In this document: positions 42,452-50,869 of the stretch, piece by piece | Layout of the letters: each line of letters begins with the position of its first letter | Position numbering within the stretch: the first letter of the stretch is position 1 | Assembly (NCBI GenBank): GCA_963662705.2 | Contig: OY759767.1 | Coordinates: 2,170,001 to 2,234,000 of the forward strand | Direction: 5' to 3' | From: JAPPHA01 sp963662705 | GTDB taxonomy: Bacteria; Pseudomonadota; Alphaproteobacteria; Rhodobacterales; Rhodobacteraceae | DNA length: 64,000 nucleotides | The notes under the pieces: model-generated | Databases searched by the model: none | What the model was told of the DNA's origin: nothing | Seen by the model: only the letters and a program-made list of their open reading frames with translations | Made by a program: the position numbers and the translations under genes

Positions 42452-43756
42452 TCAGGATGAAAAAACCCTTTCAAAGATGCTGTCGACATGCCGCAGGTGA
42501 AGGGCCGGGTCGAAGTGTTCCTCGAGTTCCGCTTCGGAAAGAACGCGTGCGACGTCCGGGTCTTTCTTGAGAAGATCAATAAAATCAAGGTTCTCGTCCA
42601 AGGTCTTCATCGCGTTTCGTTGCACGATTCCGTAAGCGTCGTCCCGTGCAACGCCGTTCTCGACAAGAGCAAGCATGACGCGCTGCGAATTAGCCAGTCC
42701 CTTGAGAAGGTCAAGGTTCTCTTTCATTCGGTCCGGATGGACGACGAGATTGCGGACGACGTTTTCAAGTCGAGTCAGGGCAAAATCGAGGATAGTCGTC
42801 GTATCCGGGCCAATGATTCTCTCGACCGAGGAATGGGAAATATCCCGTTCATGCCACAACGCAACATTTTCCAGCGCAGGTTGAATTGACATCCGGACCA
42901 GTCTTGCAAGCCCGGTAAGGTTTTCCGTGTGGATTGGGTTTCGCTTGTGCGGCATGGCCGACGAACCTTTCTGCCCCTCCCTGAAACCCTCTTCAACTTC
43001 ACGTACCTCGCTACGCTGCAAATGGCGGAATTCGGTTGCTATTCGCTCGACTGACGAGGCGATGACCGCGAGTGCGGCGAAAAACGCCGCATGTCTGTCC
43101 CTCGGAACGACTTGTGTCGAAATGGTTTCCGGCAGGAGCCCCATGGCAGCACAGACATGTCGTTCGACTGCCGGCTCGACGTGTGCGTAGGTCCCGACGG
43201 CGCCGGAAATCGCTCCAACCGATATCTCGTCACGGGCAGAACGGAGCCTTTTAAGGTTTCGGGCCATTTCGGCGTGGGCAAAGGCCAACTTGAGCCCGAA
43301 GGTCGTTGGTTCCGCGTGGACGCCGTGCGATCGCCCGATACAAGCCGTGTACTTGTAGGTGAACGCCGATTCCCTGAGTGTCTCGAGCAGCCGTTCGAGG
43401 TCGGCGATCAGCAGGTCGCATGCGCGGGACAACTGGACATTGAAACATGTGTCAAGGACGTCCGACGATGTCATTCCGAGGTGGAGATAGCGCGCCGCGT
43501 CCTTGTCTACGAGTTCCGACAGGTACGTGAGAAACGCAATGACGTCGTGGCGGGTCACCGCCTCGATGTCTTCGATTCGCTGAACATCGAATGTCGTTTC
43601 TTTCGCCTTCCAGATCTCATTTGCGAGTTCGGGCGGCATGATCCCGAGAGACGCCATTGCGTCACACGCATGGGCCTCGATTTCGAACCAGATCCCGTAC
43701 TTTGATTGAGGCGACCAGATTTCGGCCATTTCCGGCCGAGAATAGCGTGGAATCAT
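42452..43756 (-). CDS. purB: Adenylosuccinate lyase PurB
   Basis: PurB cleaves SAICAR and adenylosuccinate. The 434-residue protein starts MIPRYSRPEMAEIW. It carries EAVTRHDVIAFLTY, LHLGMTSSDVLDT, GRSHGVHAEPTTFG and the fumarase/aspartase signature GSSAMPHKRNPIHTEN with the catalytic serine. The ATG at 43756 begins the family sequence, and the upstream extension to 43843 is unrelated. It is convergent with the zeta-subunit gene. Confidence 0.97.
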   Translation of the reverse strand: MIPRYSRPEMAEIWSPQSKYGIWFEIEAHACDAMASLGIMPPELANEIWKAKETTFDVQRIEDIEAVTRHDVIAFLTYLSELVDKDAARYLHLGMTSSDVLDTCFNVQLSRACDLLIADLERLLETLRESAFTYKYTACIGRSHGVHAEPTTFGLKLAFAHAEMARNLKRLRSARDEISVGAISGAVGTYAHVEPAVERHVCAAMGLLPETISTQVVPRDRHAAFFAALAVIASSVERIATEFRHLQRSEVREVEEGFREGQKGSSAMPHKRNPIHTENLTGLARLVRMSIQPALENVALWHERDISHSSVERIIGPDTTTILDFALTRLENVVRNLVVHPDRMKENLDLLKGLANSQRVMLALVENGVARDDAYGIVQRNAMKTLDENLDFIDLLKKDPDVARVLSEAELEEHFDPALHLRHVDSIFERVFSS

Positions 43757-44240
43757 CTCCGTCCCTTTCAATTCTCGAGTCGATGCCGGCGATCGATCGA
43801 CAGTGTGCCAATTATCGCCCGGGGTCGACACGAACAAGTACACGCAGGAGAGGACGGGCGATCACGGCACGCCCCTTCGGGGTCGGCGCTTGAATTCGTC
43901 GGACAACGCCAGAGTGCGCCGCTGGAAATTGCCTGTCAGAGTGAAAAAAACCAGGGCGTATCTGGCATTCGGATGTCCGAGCGCGAACGGGTTCGCCAAG
44001 ACGAACGCACCGGACTGTTCGAGACATGCCAATTGACCTTCTCGGTTTTCGGATGCACTTCAAGACTCTCTCGGAGTTTCCGGCAAGTGTGTGACAAAAC
44101 CTTGCGTTAGCATTGGATTCAAGTAGGGTGTCAGGGAATTGAACTGACGCCGACCGGTCGCAAATTGCACCTTGTCATCTGGTTTATGCGCCGGTGAGGA
44201 GTTTGTGTTTCGTAACCTGCAATGGAGGAGGACATTGCCC
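43757..44240 (+). other. Intergenic region upstream of the TauA-like gene
   Basis: About 480 bases with no supported gene. A tight CCCCTTCGGGG hairpin with a TTCG loop lies near 43871-43881 but has no T-run on either side. The 3' part must carry the promoter for the transporter operon. A weak TTGCGT-16-TAGGGT pair is present near 44104-44131. Confidence 0.35.
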
Positions 44241-45248
44241 ATGTACAAATCTGCTATCGCATCTTTTGCCTTTACCTTGGCATTGGCAGGGGTTGCCAGC
44301 GCCCAGGAAGACATGCCGTTTGCGCTTGACTGGAAATTTGAAGGTCCCTCATCACCGTATTTCGTGGCCATTGACAATGGACATTTCGAGGCCGCTGGCC
44401 TCAACGTCGAAATCTCTGCAGGCCAGGGGTCTCTGGATGCAATCCCCAAGGTTGCCACCGGCGCGTTTCCGATAGGCTTCGCGGACATCAACTCCCTGGT
44501 CAAGTTCCTGGATCAGAATCCCGGAGCACCGGTTATCGCGGTCATGATGATCTACGACAAGCCGCCGTTCGCTGTTGTCGGTCGAAAGAGCCTCGGTGTC
44601 ATGGTGCCGAAAGATCTCGAAGGAAGGGTGCTTGGCGCGCCTCCGCCCGATGGGGCCTGGGCTCAGTTCCCGGCATTCGCCACGGCCAACGACCTTGATG
44701 TCGACAAGATTACCGTCGAGCCGGTCGGATTCCCGACCCGCGAGCCGAATCTTGCAGAGGGCAACGTGGACGCCGTCACGGGTTATTCGTTTTCTTCCTT
44801 TCTGAATCTCGTTCGTCTCGGCGTACCCGAGGATGACATTTCCACCATACTGATGGCGGATTACGGACTCGCGCTCTATGGAAACGCGATTATCGTAAAC
44901 ACTGATTACGCCGCGGCCAACGCTGACAAGGTTACAGGCTTTATCACCGCAGTCGCGAAGGGGTGGAAGGATGCAATCGCCGATCCGGCGAAAGCCGTAG
45001 AGTCGCTGGTCAAGCGGAATCCGGCCGCCGACGCAGCACTCGAGACTCGTCGGCTTCAGCTTTCCATCGACGCCAATGTACTCACGGACTACGCGCGTGC
45101 CAATGGCATCGGAGGAATCGATTCTGCGCGCATGGAGAAGGCTCTGCTTCAGATCGCGGAGACTTACGAGTTCAAGAACAAACCAGACGCTTCGCTCTAT
45201 TTCACGGATTCCTATCTGCCTGCGGCTGAAATGAGGATGCTCCAGTAG
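44241..45248 (+). CDS. ABC transporter substrate-binding protein (NMT1/TauA/SsuA-like)
   Basis: This periplasmic protein (335 residues) has a signal peptide ending near GVASAQ. LDWKFEGPSSPYFVAIDNG and HFEAAGLNVEISAGQGS are typical of the NMT1/THI5-like fold that binds pyrimidine precursors, sulfonates or similar small ligands. AFPIGFADINSLVKF and GNVDAVTGYSFSSF follow. The ligand cannot be read from the sequence. GGAGGAGG lies nine bases upstream of the ATG. It heads a three-gene importer. Confidence 0.9.
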   Translation: MYKSAIASFAFTLALAGVASAQEDMPFALDWKFEGPSSPYFVAIDNGHFEAAGLNVEISAGQGSLDAIPKVATGAFPIGFADINSLVKFLDQNPGAPVIAVMMIYDKPPFAVVGRKSLGVMVPKDLEGRVLGAPPPDGAWAQFPAFATANDLDVDKITVEPVGFPTREPNLAEGNVDAVTGYSFSSFLNLVRLGVPEDDISTILMADYGLALYGNAIIVNTDYAAANADKVTGFITAVAKGWKDAIADPAKAVESLVKRNPAADAALETRRLQLSIDANVLTDYARANGIGGIDSARMEKALLQIAETYEFKNKPDASLYFTDSYLPAAEMRMLQ

Positions 45249-45305
45249 CCTGACCGCGGCGCGGCACACAGTGCGCAACATGCACCGGCCAGGGAGGCGG
45301 ATCAG

Positions 45306-46136
45306 GTGGGAACAACCTCTCCGGCCGGTGTCGGGTCGCGCATGGACGCTCTGATCGACATTAAGGGCGTCAAGCTCGCATACGAAACGGAGGGCGGAAA
45401 ACTGCCCGTCCTCGATGGTGTCGACATGCGGGTTCCCGAAGGGGGTTTCGTGGCCGTGGTCGGCCCTTCGGGTTGCGGCAAGTCAACCCTCACGCGCCTG
45501 ATCGCCGGCTTGCTGGAACCAAATGCAGGCGAAGTCTGGTTACACGGGCAGCGGGTCACAGGCCCGAAGTCCTCGGTTGGAATGGCGTTCCAGAACCCGG
45601 TTCTGCTCGAATGGCGTTCCGTTCTGCGAAACGTGACTTTGCCGCTTGAACTCGTGGCTCCGAAGATGCCGAGGCAGGAGAAGGAAGAACGCGCACGACA
45701 GCTTCTGGCTCTCGTCGGCCTCGAGGGATTCGAGGACAAGCGACCGAGTGAACTTTCGGGTGGTATGCGACAGCGCGCTTCACTCTGCCGCTCAATCGTT
45801 CACAAGCCGGAGGTGCTTATCCTCGATGAGCCATTCGGCGCGCTGGATGCGTTCACCCGCGAAGACCTCTGGCAGACGATGCACAAGGTGAAGTCGGAGG
45901 AGCCTTTCACCGGTGTCATGATCACGCATGATCTTCGGGAGTCGATCTTTCTTGGTGATTCGGTGATCGTGCTTTCCGGCCGACCTGCGGTCACGCAGTA
46001 CACAATGAGGGTCCCGTGGAAAGGCGAACGGGACCTTGGCTACCTCTACTCCCCCGAGGCGACGGAAATGTTGGGGGAACTTCGACACCAGATTCAGATC
46101 GCACAGGGCAGGTCCCCACGGGTGGAGGGCCTATGA
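45306..46136 (+). CDS. ABC transporter ATP-binding protein (TauB/SsuB-like)
   Basis: The 276-residue ATPase has Walker A VVGPSGCGKSTLTRL, the Q-loop VGMAFQNPVLLEW, signature ELSGGMRQRASL, Walker B VLILDEPFGALD and the switch MITHDLRES. A GTG at 45306 is preceded by GGGAGGCGG, and an ATG at 45342 is an alternative. It ends with an ATGA overlap with the permease gene. Confidence 0.93.
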   Translation: MGTTSPAGVGSRMDALIDIKGVKLAYETEGGKLPVLDGVDMRVPEGGFVAVVGPSGCGKSTLTRLIAGLLEPNAGEVWLHGQRVTGPKSSVGMAFQNPVLLEWRSVLRNVTLPLELVAPKMPRQEKEERARQLLALVGLEGFEDKRPSELSGGMRQRASLCRSIVHKPEVLILDEPFGALDAFTREDLWQTMHKVKSEEPFTGVMITHDLRESIFLGDSVIVLSGRPAVTQYTMRVPWKGERDLGYLYSPEATEMLGELRHQIQIAQGRSPRVEGL

Positions 46137-46891
46137 ACTGGCGTATACTAGCGCCAATTGTCGCGCTCGTCGTGTTCTGCCTGTTCTGGGAGGTGTTGGT
46201 ATGGGTGAATGACTGGCCGAACTACAAGATGGCCTCACCGTCTGATCTTGGACCTGCATTCTGGAAGTTCCGCTGGCTTTTCCTCGAGTACGGTTGGGAC
46301 ACGCTGTGGCGAACCGTTGTTGGCCTCGTGCTGTCCGTGATTGTCGGCGTGCTTCTCGGAATGATCATGGGCTTGAACCGAACCATGCGGGATGCGCTTT
46401 ACCCCCTGCTTGTCGGTTTCAACGCAATACCCAAGGCGACCGTCGTCCCGATCATCGCATTGCTGTTCGTTGGCCAGCACGACATGAACACCATCCTCAT
46501 CGCGTTCCTTATTTCTTTCTTTCCTATCGCCGTTTCGGTGTCGATCGGCCTGTCCACACTCGAACCGGAATATCGTGACATTCTCGCCGCGCTCGGCGCC
46601 TCCCGTTTCACGATTTTCTGGAAGATTGCGCTTCCGAAGACGCTGCCGGAGTTTTTCGGGGCTCTCAAGGTCGCGGTAACGCTTGCCTTCATCGGCACGA
46701 ACCTGATGGAAATCGTCGAGCCGCATGGGCGCGGCCTTGGCCATCTATTCGACAGTGGCAAGATCAGCGCGGACTATCCCCTGATGTTTGCCGTGCTCAT
46801 CGCGCTCGCGGCCCTTGGTATTCTGCTGTACTATGTCGTCGTCGTGCTGGAGCGTATCTTCGCCGGTTGGGCGGAGCGTTCGCCGACCTGA
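46133..46891 (+). CDS. ABC transporter permease (TauC/SsuC-like)
   Basis: This is a membrane protein of 252 residues with about six helices. The BPD-type EAA loop is EYRDILAALGASRFTIFWKIALPKTLPEF (about residues 150-175), which contacts the ATPase. It starts MNWRILAPIVALVVF. The ATG overlaps the ATPase stop. It completes the SBP-ATPase-permease set, all in one direction. Confidence 0.92.
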   Translation: MNWRILAPIVALVVFCLFWEVLVWVNDWPNYKMASPSDLGPAFWKFRWLFLEYGWDTLWRTVVGLVLSVIVGVLLGMIMGLNRTMRDALYPLLVGFNAIPKATVVPIIALLFVGQHDMNTILIAFLISFFPIAVSVSIGLSTLEPEYRDILAALGASRFTIFWKIALPKTLPEFFGALKVAVTLAFIGTNLMEIVEPHGRGLGHLFDSGKISADYPLMFAVLIALAALGILLYYVVVVLERIFAGWAERSPT

Positions 46892-47224
46892 GTCGCGTAG
46901 AATTTCGGCGGGTCCGCCGGAGCGTGCTTGTAGGCAGGAAGTTTTGGACCTGAGGAATTATTGGTGTGCCGGCGTGCCGGTGACTGCAATCGACCCACCC
47001 CTCGATCTCGCCGCTTCCGACGACACGGCTTTCACGACCACCACATTTCGGGCTCAGCCTGAAAGTAAATTGCCGATTGTTGGCCCAAATTAGGACTGAT
47101 CCCTGGGCTACCAGCAGTGTGGCGGCCACTGCTCCTTCAGACCGTTTCAGGATTTGTTCTATCCGTGTGCCCGGCAGGGCTTTCCCACGTCCGTCCGAAC
47201 CAGGCGCGTCGTGTTTTATCGAAG
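46892..47224 (+). other. Intergenic stretch downstream of the TauC-like gene
   Basis: About 330 bases with no supported gene. The sequence runs into the IS200/IS605-type end at 47225. No T-rich terminator is visible directly after the permease stop. Confidence 0.35.
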
Positions 47225-47450
47225 CCGACGTAAAACCCCGACCTTCAGGGCGGGGATATAAGGCGTCCTGCCCGCTGACGTGACGCTGCCGCTCTGGCAT
47301 GCATCCCCTTGCGCTGCGAGAACCAAGTGGCGCGCACGGAGGGATGCCCGTGCCTGCCTGTGGAGGCCTGCGTAAGACCGGAGCACCGGCGGCGGCCCGC
47401 GAAGCAGGAAGCCTCATCGTTCATGGCGAGGTCCATCACTCAACCGGCAC
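47225..47450 (-). mobile_element. Orphan right end of an IS200/IS605 (IS1341-like) element, possible omega-RNA remnant
   Basis: Read on the minus strand, this ends in CCTTATATCCCCGCCCTGAAGG followed by TCGGGGTTTTACG. It forms the subterminal hairpin CCCCG-A-CC/GG-G-CGGGG (47236-47255) typical of the right ends of tnpB-carrying elements. The preceding bases (cttacgcaggcctccacagg and onward) look like the region that in complete elements covers the 3' part of tnpB and its guide RNA. No tnpB or tnpA frame remains, so it is a remnant. Confidence 0.55.
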
Positions 47451-47660
47451 TTTTTTGCGACGGATGCATAACACCGCCGCGAAATGCACCTGTGAATCTC
47501 GGTCCAGAGAGTTGGATCCGCAGAATCGGGCGCACTTGAAATCGAAGCGGGAAACATGTGAAGGCGTTTCAGGTTTCCGGGAACCGGATCCGCCGTTCGT
47601 TTTTGTTGTTTCGCAGGCCCCTGTCTTGTCTCGCGATCTGCGGCCGGTCCTCTGATAGTA

Positions 47661-47690
47661 TTGACTTCAAACAGGCAGCGTGCGTAGTCT
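47661..47690 (+). promoter_or_regulatory. Candidate sigma-70-type promoter for the betaine-type importer
   Basis: TTGACT (47661-47666), 18 bases, then TAGTCT (47685-47690), located 38 bases before the start codon at 47729. The -35 is close to consensus and the -10 is moderate. A ribosome site AGGAGA follows at the expected distance. Confidence 0.4.
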
Positions 47691-47728
47691 GAAACCAGTA
47701 CAATCAATCAGGATCTAGGAGAAAATCT

Positions 47729-48739
47729 ATGCACAAAAAAACAACCTGTGCGGCGGCCGTTTTGGCTGGTGCGACAGTTCTTGCGTCTTCGGCCTGGGCG
47801 AGCGACTGCGGAACGGTTTCCATGGCTGAATGGAACTGGGCTTCGGGCGAGCTCATGGCCAACGTTGACGCATTCATTCTCGAACATGGTTATGGGTGCG
47901 ACGTGGAATTGGTTCCTGGCGCCACAACCACGACCTTCGCGTCGATGAACGAAAAGGGTCAGCCCGATGTCGCTGGCGAACTGTGGATCAATGCCGTTCG
48001 CGAACCACTCGCAATTGCGGTCGAGGAAGGCCGGCTGCATTCGGTCGTCAATGGACCGATCACGCAACTTGGCGAAGGGTGGTGGATTCCGCCGTATACG
48101 GCCGAAAATAATCCGGAACTCAGGACGGTCCTCGACATACTCGAACGGCCGGACTTGTTCCCGCACCCGGAAGATTCATCAAAGGGTGCTTTTGTCGGGT
48201 GTCCCGCTGGCTGGGGGTGCCAGTTGGCCAATGCCAACCTGTTCCGTGCTTTCGAAATGGAAGACAAAGGCTGGATCCTTGTCGATCCGGGATCGGCGGC
48301 GGGACTCGACGGTTCGATGGCCAAGGCTGTCGAACGGGAAGAAAACTGGTTCGGATACTACTGGTCCCCGACCGCGTTGATCGGCAAGTACCAGATGCAT
48401 CTTGTTCCGTTCGGAATTGAGTTTGCCGGTTCCGAGAACTGGGATAACTGCATCGTCAAGCCGGAACAGGATTGCGCCGATCCGCAACCATCTGCGTGGA
48501 CCGTTTCCGAGGTCCATACGGTCGTTACCGACGACCTCATGCAGAAGGGGGGCGTAGTCGTCGACTACTTGTCCAACCGCATTTTCCCGGGACCGATCAT
48601 GAACTCCATGCTGGTCTACATGGGCGATGAGCAGGCTGGCGGTGCTGATGCGGCGATCGAGTTCTTTATCAGGCACGAAGACCTGTGGACCCAGTGGGTT
48701 CCGGCAGACGTGGCGGAAAAGGTAAAGGCAGCCCTCTGA
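47729..48739 (+). CDS. ABC transporter substrate-binding protein for a betaine-like compound (ProX/OpuAC/TmoX-like)
   Basis: This is an exported protein of 336 residues with signal peptide MHKKTTCAAAVLAGATVLA and cleavage near SAWA-SD. The mature protein has AEWNWASGELMANVDAFI, ELVPGATTTTFASMNEKG and PHPEDSSKGAFVGCPAGW, and several Trp/Tyr residues suited to an aromatic cage for quaternary amines. The family includes binding proteins for glycine betaine, choline and trimethylamine N-oxide. I cannot choose between these. Paired cysteines are present (for example GCPAGWGC). Strong ribosome site AGGAGA. Confidence 0.88.
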   Translation: MHKKTTCAAAVLAGATVLASSAWASDCGTVSMAEWNWASGELMANVDAFILEHGYGCDVELVPGATTTTFASMNEKGQPDVAGELWINAVREPLAIAVEEGRLHSVVNGPITQLGEGWWIPPYTAENNPELRTVLDILERPDLFPHPEDSSKGAFVGCPAGWGCQLANANLFRAFEMEDKGWILVDPGSAAGLDGSMAKAVEREENWFGYYWSPTALIGKYQMHLVPFGIEFAGSENWDNCIVKPEQDCADPQPSAWTVSEVHTVVTDDLMQKGGVVVDYLSNRIFPGPIMNSMLVYMGDEQAGGADAAIEFFIRHEDLWTQWVPADVAEKVKAAL

Positions 48740-48758
48740 ACTTTTCGGAATTTTGTTT

Positions 48759-48791
48759 CGGCCTGCCGGCAACAACATTGCCGACAGGCCG
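48759..48791 (+). terminator. Intercistronic hairpin after the binding-protein gene
   Basis: CGGCCTGCCGGCAA (48759-48772) pairs with TTGCCGACAGGCCG (48778-48791) with one mismatch and a five-base loop. It lies between the binding-protein stop and the permease start, with no long T-run after it. It likely stabilises the upstream message or causes partial termination, so that more binding protein than permease is made. Confidence 0.6.
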
Positions 48792-48830
48792 ATTCATTTG
48801 AAATATCGATGCTCATGGGAGATGTGAGTC

Positions 48831-49721
48831 ATGAGTTATTTTGCCGAATTTCCAACGATGGAACGGCAGGCACTCCGCGATCTGAAAAAGGCAATTGACA
48901 GTTCGTTTCGGGATTTCTCCCGTGAATACGGCGAATTGCTCGAAAACATTTTCCACCCACTTCTGATGTTCCTGAAGTGGTTTCAGGACCTTCTTGTCGA
49001 CTCGCCGTGGCCCGTCGTGTTGGTCGTGATTGGCGCCCTTGCCTGGGTCGGTTCCCGAAGCTGGTGGCTTGTGGCAGGAACGATCGCGTCGTTTCTGCTC
49101 ATCGGATACCTCGGAATGTGGGAAGATGCGATGGCGACGATAGCAATCGTGTCGGTCGCGACCGTCCTGTGCATCACGGTGGGAATTCCGATCGGAATCC
49201 TCATGGCACGCAGTGACCGGGTTCAGGCCGCCATTTTGCCGGTTCTCGACATCATGCAAACGATTCCGAGTTTCGTATACCTGATCCCGGTGGTCATGCT
49301 TCTGGGCATCGGAAAGGTGCCCGGACTGATCGCTGTCTGCGTATACGCGATTCCTCCCATTGTTCGTCTCACCAACCTGGGGATCAGGCTGGTCGACAAG
49401 GAGGTACTGGAGGCAGCGGACGCGTTCGGATCCAGTTATCGGGAAAAGCTCTTCAACGTTCAGGTTCCTCTAGCGCTTCCCAATATCTTTGCGGGCGTAA
49501 ACCAGACAATCATGATGTCCCTGTCCATGGTTGTCATCGCCGCGATGATCGGCGTTTCGGGTCTCGGCGTTCCCGTGCTCAGGGCAGTCAATAACCAATA
49601 TCTTGCGCTTGGCCTGATGAATGGCCTGGCGATCGTTGCGATTGCGATCATCTTTGACCGTGTCTCGCAGAGTTACGGCAAACGGATACAAAAACACCGA
49701 GAAGGTGGTCATGGCCTATGA
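48831..49721 (+). CDS. proW: Glycine betaine-type ABC permease ProW
   Basis: The 296-residue permease has a long cytoplasmic-like N-terminus, then helices such as PVVLVVIGALAWVG and ITVGIPIGILMA. VLDIMQTIPSFVYLIPVVMLLGIGKVPG is a ProW/OpuAB hallmark. The coupling loop is EAADAFGSSYREKLFNVQVPLALPNI. It ends with an 11-bp overlap into proV. Confidence 0.94.
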   Translation: MSYFAEFPTMERQALRDLKKAIDSSFRDFSREYGELLENIFHPLLMFLKWFQDLLVDSPWPVVLVVIGALAWVGSRSWWLVAGTIASFLLIGYLGMWEDAMATIAIVSVATVLCITVGIPIGILMARSDRVQAAILPVLDIMQTIPSFVYLIPVVMLLGIGKVPGLIAVCVYAIPPIVRLTNLGIRLVDKEVLEAADAFGSSYREKLFNVQVPLALPNIFAGVNQTIMMSLSMVVIAAMIGVSGLGVPVLRAVNNQYLALGLMNGLAIVAIAIIFDRVSQSYGKRIQKHREGGHGL

Positions 49722-50757
49722 CGTGAAGATCTCGATCAGGAATCTGTACAAGATTTTTGGCCCCAACCCGAAACGTGCTCTCGATAGTGTCAGGTCCGGT
49801 GCAGACAAGACGAGCCTTCTTGAGAAACACGGACATGTGCTCGGGCTCAAGGATGTCAGCATCGAAATCCGGGAAAGGTGCATTCAGGTCGTGATGGGCC
49901 TTTCCGGATCGGGAAAGTCAACGCTCATTCGCCACATCAACAGGTTGATCGAGCCAACGGCTGGAGAAATCACCGTCGACGGCGAGGACATTCTGTCGAT
50001 GCCGGACAAGGAACTCAGGGACTTCAGGCGATTCAAGGCATCAATGGTGTTTCAAAAGTTCGCGCTCTTGCCGCACAGGACCGTTTCAGACAATGTGAAG
50101 TACGGACTCAAGATTCAGGGTATCGACGCAGATGATGCCGGCAAACGGGCCCAGCACTGGATCGAACGGGTCGGGCTGAACGGGTTTGAATCGCACTACC
50201 CGGCTCAACTCTCAGGCGGAATGCAGCAAAGGGTGGGGTTGGCCCGAGCGCTCGCAACGGATGCCGATATTCTCCTCATGGATGAGGCGTTTTCTGCACT
50301 GGACCCCTTGATCCGGAACGACATGCAAGACGTGCTGATTGATCTTCAGCAAGAGCTTCACAAGACGATCGTTTTCATTACGCACGACCTGGACGAGGCG
50401 CTGAAACTCGGGGACTCGATTACGATTTTGAGAGATGGCTCAGTGGTTCAACAGGGCAGCCCGGAAGAGATCATCCTTAAGCCTGCCAATGATTATGTGT
50501 CTGATTTCATTCTCGAAATCAATCGCGGACGTGTGCTCAGCGTGGAAGCAGTCATGGATGCCGAGGTCAATGGTGCCGGGCCGGAAATCGACGCTTCGAC
50601 CAAGATTGAAGACGCGCTCCAGATCTTCAACGACCAGGACATCACGTCGGCGCGAGTACGCCGGGCCGGAGACGTCGTGGGGACGGTGTCACTTGCGGCA
50701 ATGATCGAGGCTATCGCGCGGCCTGAGGGCGAGAGCAGGGAAGTCACCTACCGTTAA
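49711..50757 (+). CDS. proV: Glycine betaine-type ABC ATPase ProV
   Basis: The 348-residue protein starts MAYDVKISIRNLYKIFG. It has Walker A MGLSGSGKSTLIRHIN, AFALLPHRT-type Q-loop sequence (KFALLPHRTVSDNVKYG), signature QLSGGMQQRVGLARAL, Walker B ILLMDEAFSALDPLIR and ITHDLDEALKLGD. A CBS-like C-terminal part (IEDALQIFNDQDITSARVR) is present, as in osmoregulated ProV proteins. It is coupled to proW. Confidence 0.95.
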   Translation: MAYDVKISIRNLYKIFGPNPKRALDSVRSGADKTSLLEKHGHVLGLKDVSIEIRERCIQVVMGLSGSGKSTLIRHINRLIEPTAGEITVDGEDILSMPDKELRDFRRFKASMVFQKFALLPHRTVSDNVKYGLKIQGIDADDAGKRAQHWIERVGLNGFESHYPAQLSGGMQQRVGLARALATDADILLMDEAFSALDPLIRNDMQDVLIDLQQELHKTIVFITHDLDEALKLGDSITILRDGSVVQQGSPEEIILKPANDYVSDFILEINRGRVLSVEAVMDAEVNGAGPEIDASTKIEDALQIFNDQDITSARVRRAGDVVGTVSLAAMIEAIARPEGESREVTYR

Positions 50758-50764
50758 CGATCGA

Positions 50765-50783
50765 TCTCGTGCCGGAAACGAGA
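50765..50783. terminator. Weak convergent hairpin between proV and the peptide-type operon
   Basis: TCTCGT (50765-50770) pairs with ACGAGA (50778-50783) eight bases after the proV stop. It lies between convergent operons and could act in either direction. No T-run is present on either strand, so this is a tentative call. Confidence 0.3.
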
Positions 50784-50869
50784 CGGGCACCCCGCGCGTC
50801 CACCACAACACGGGCGTCCAGGAATCGGCCTTCAAACAATTCGGAGCCTGTTGAGTGAAGGTTGCCTGG

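Noticed and set aside
42433..42457. TCCTGA/TCAGGA stem at the end of purB
   Set aside because: Six pairs with a loop of 13 and no T-run in either direction; it overlaps the purB stop.
43871..43881. CCCCTTCGGGG hairpin downstream of purB's 5' side
   Set aside because: It lies upstream of purB, not after a gene, and has no T-run; not called a terminator.
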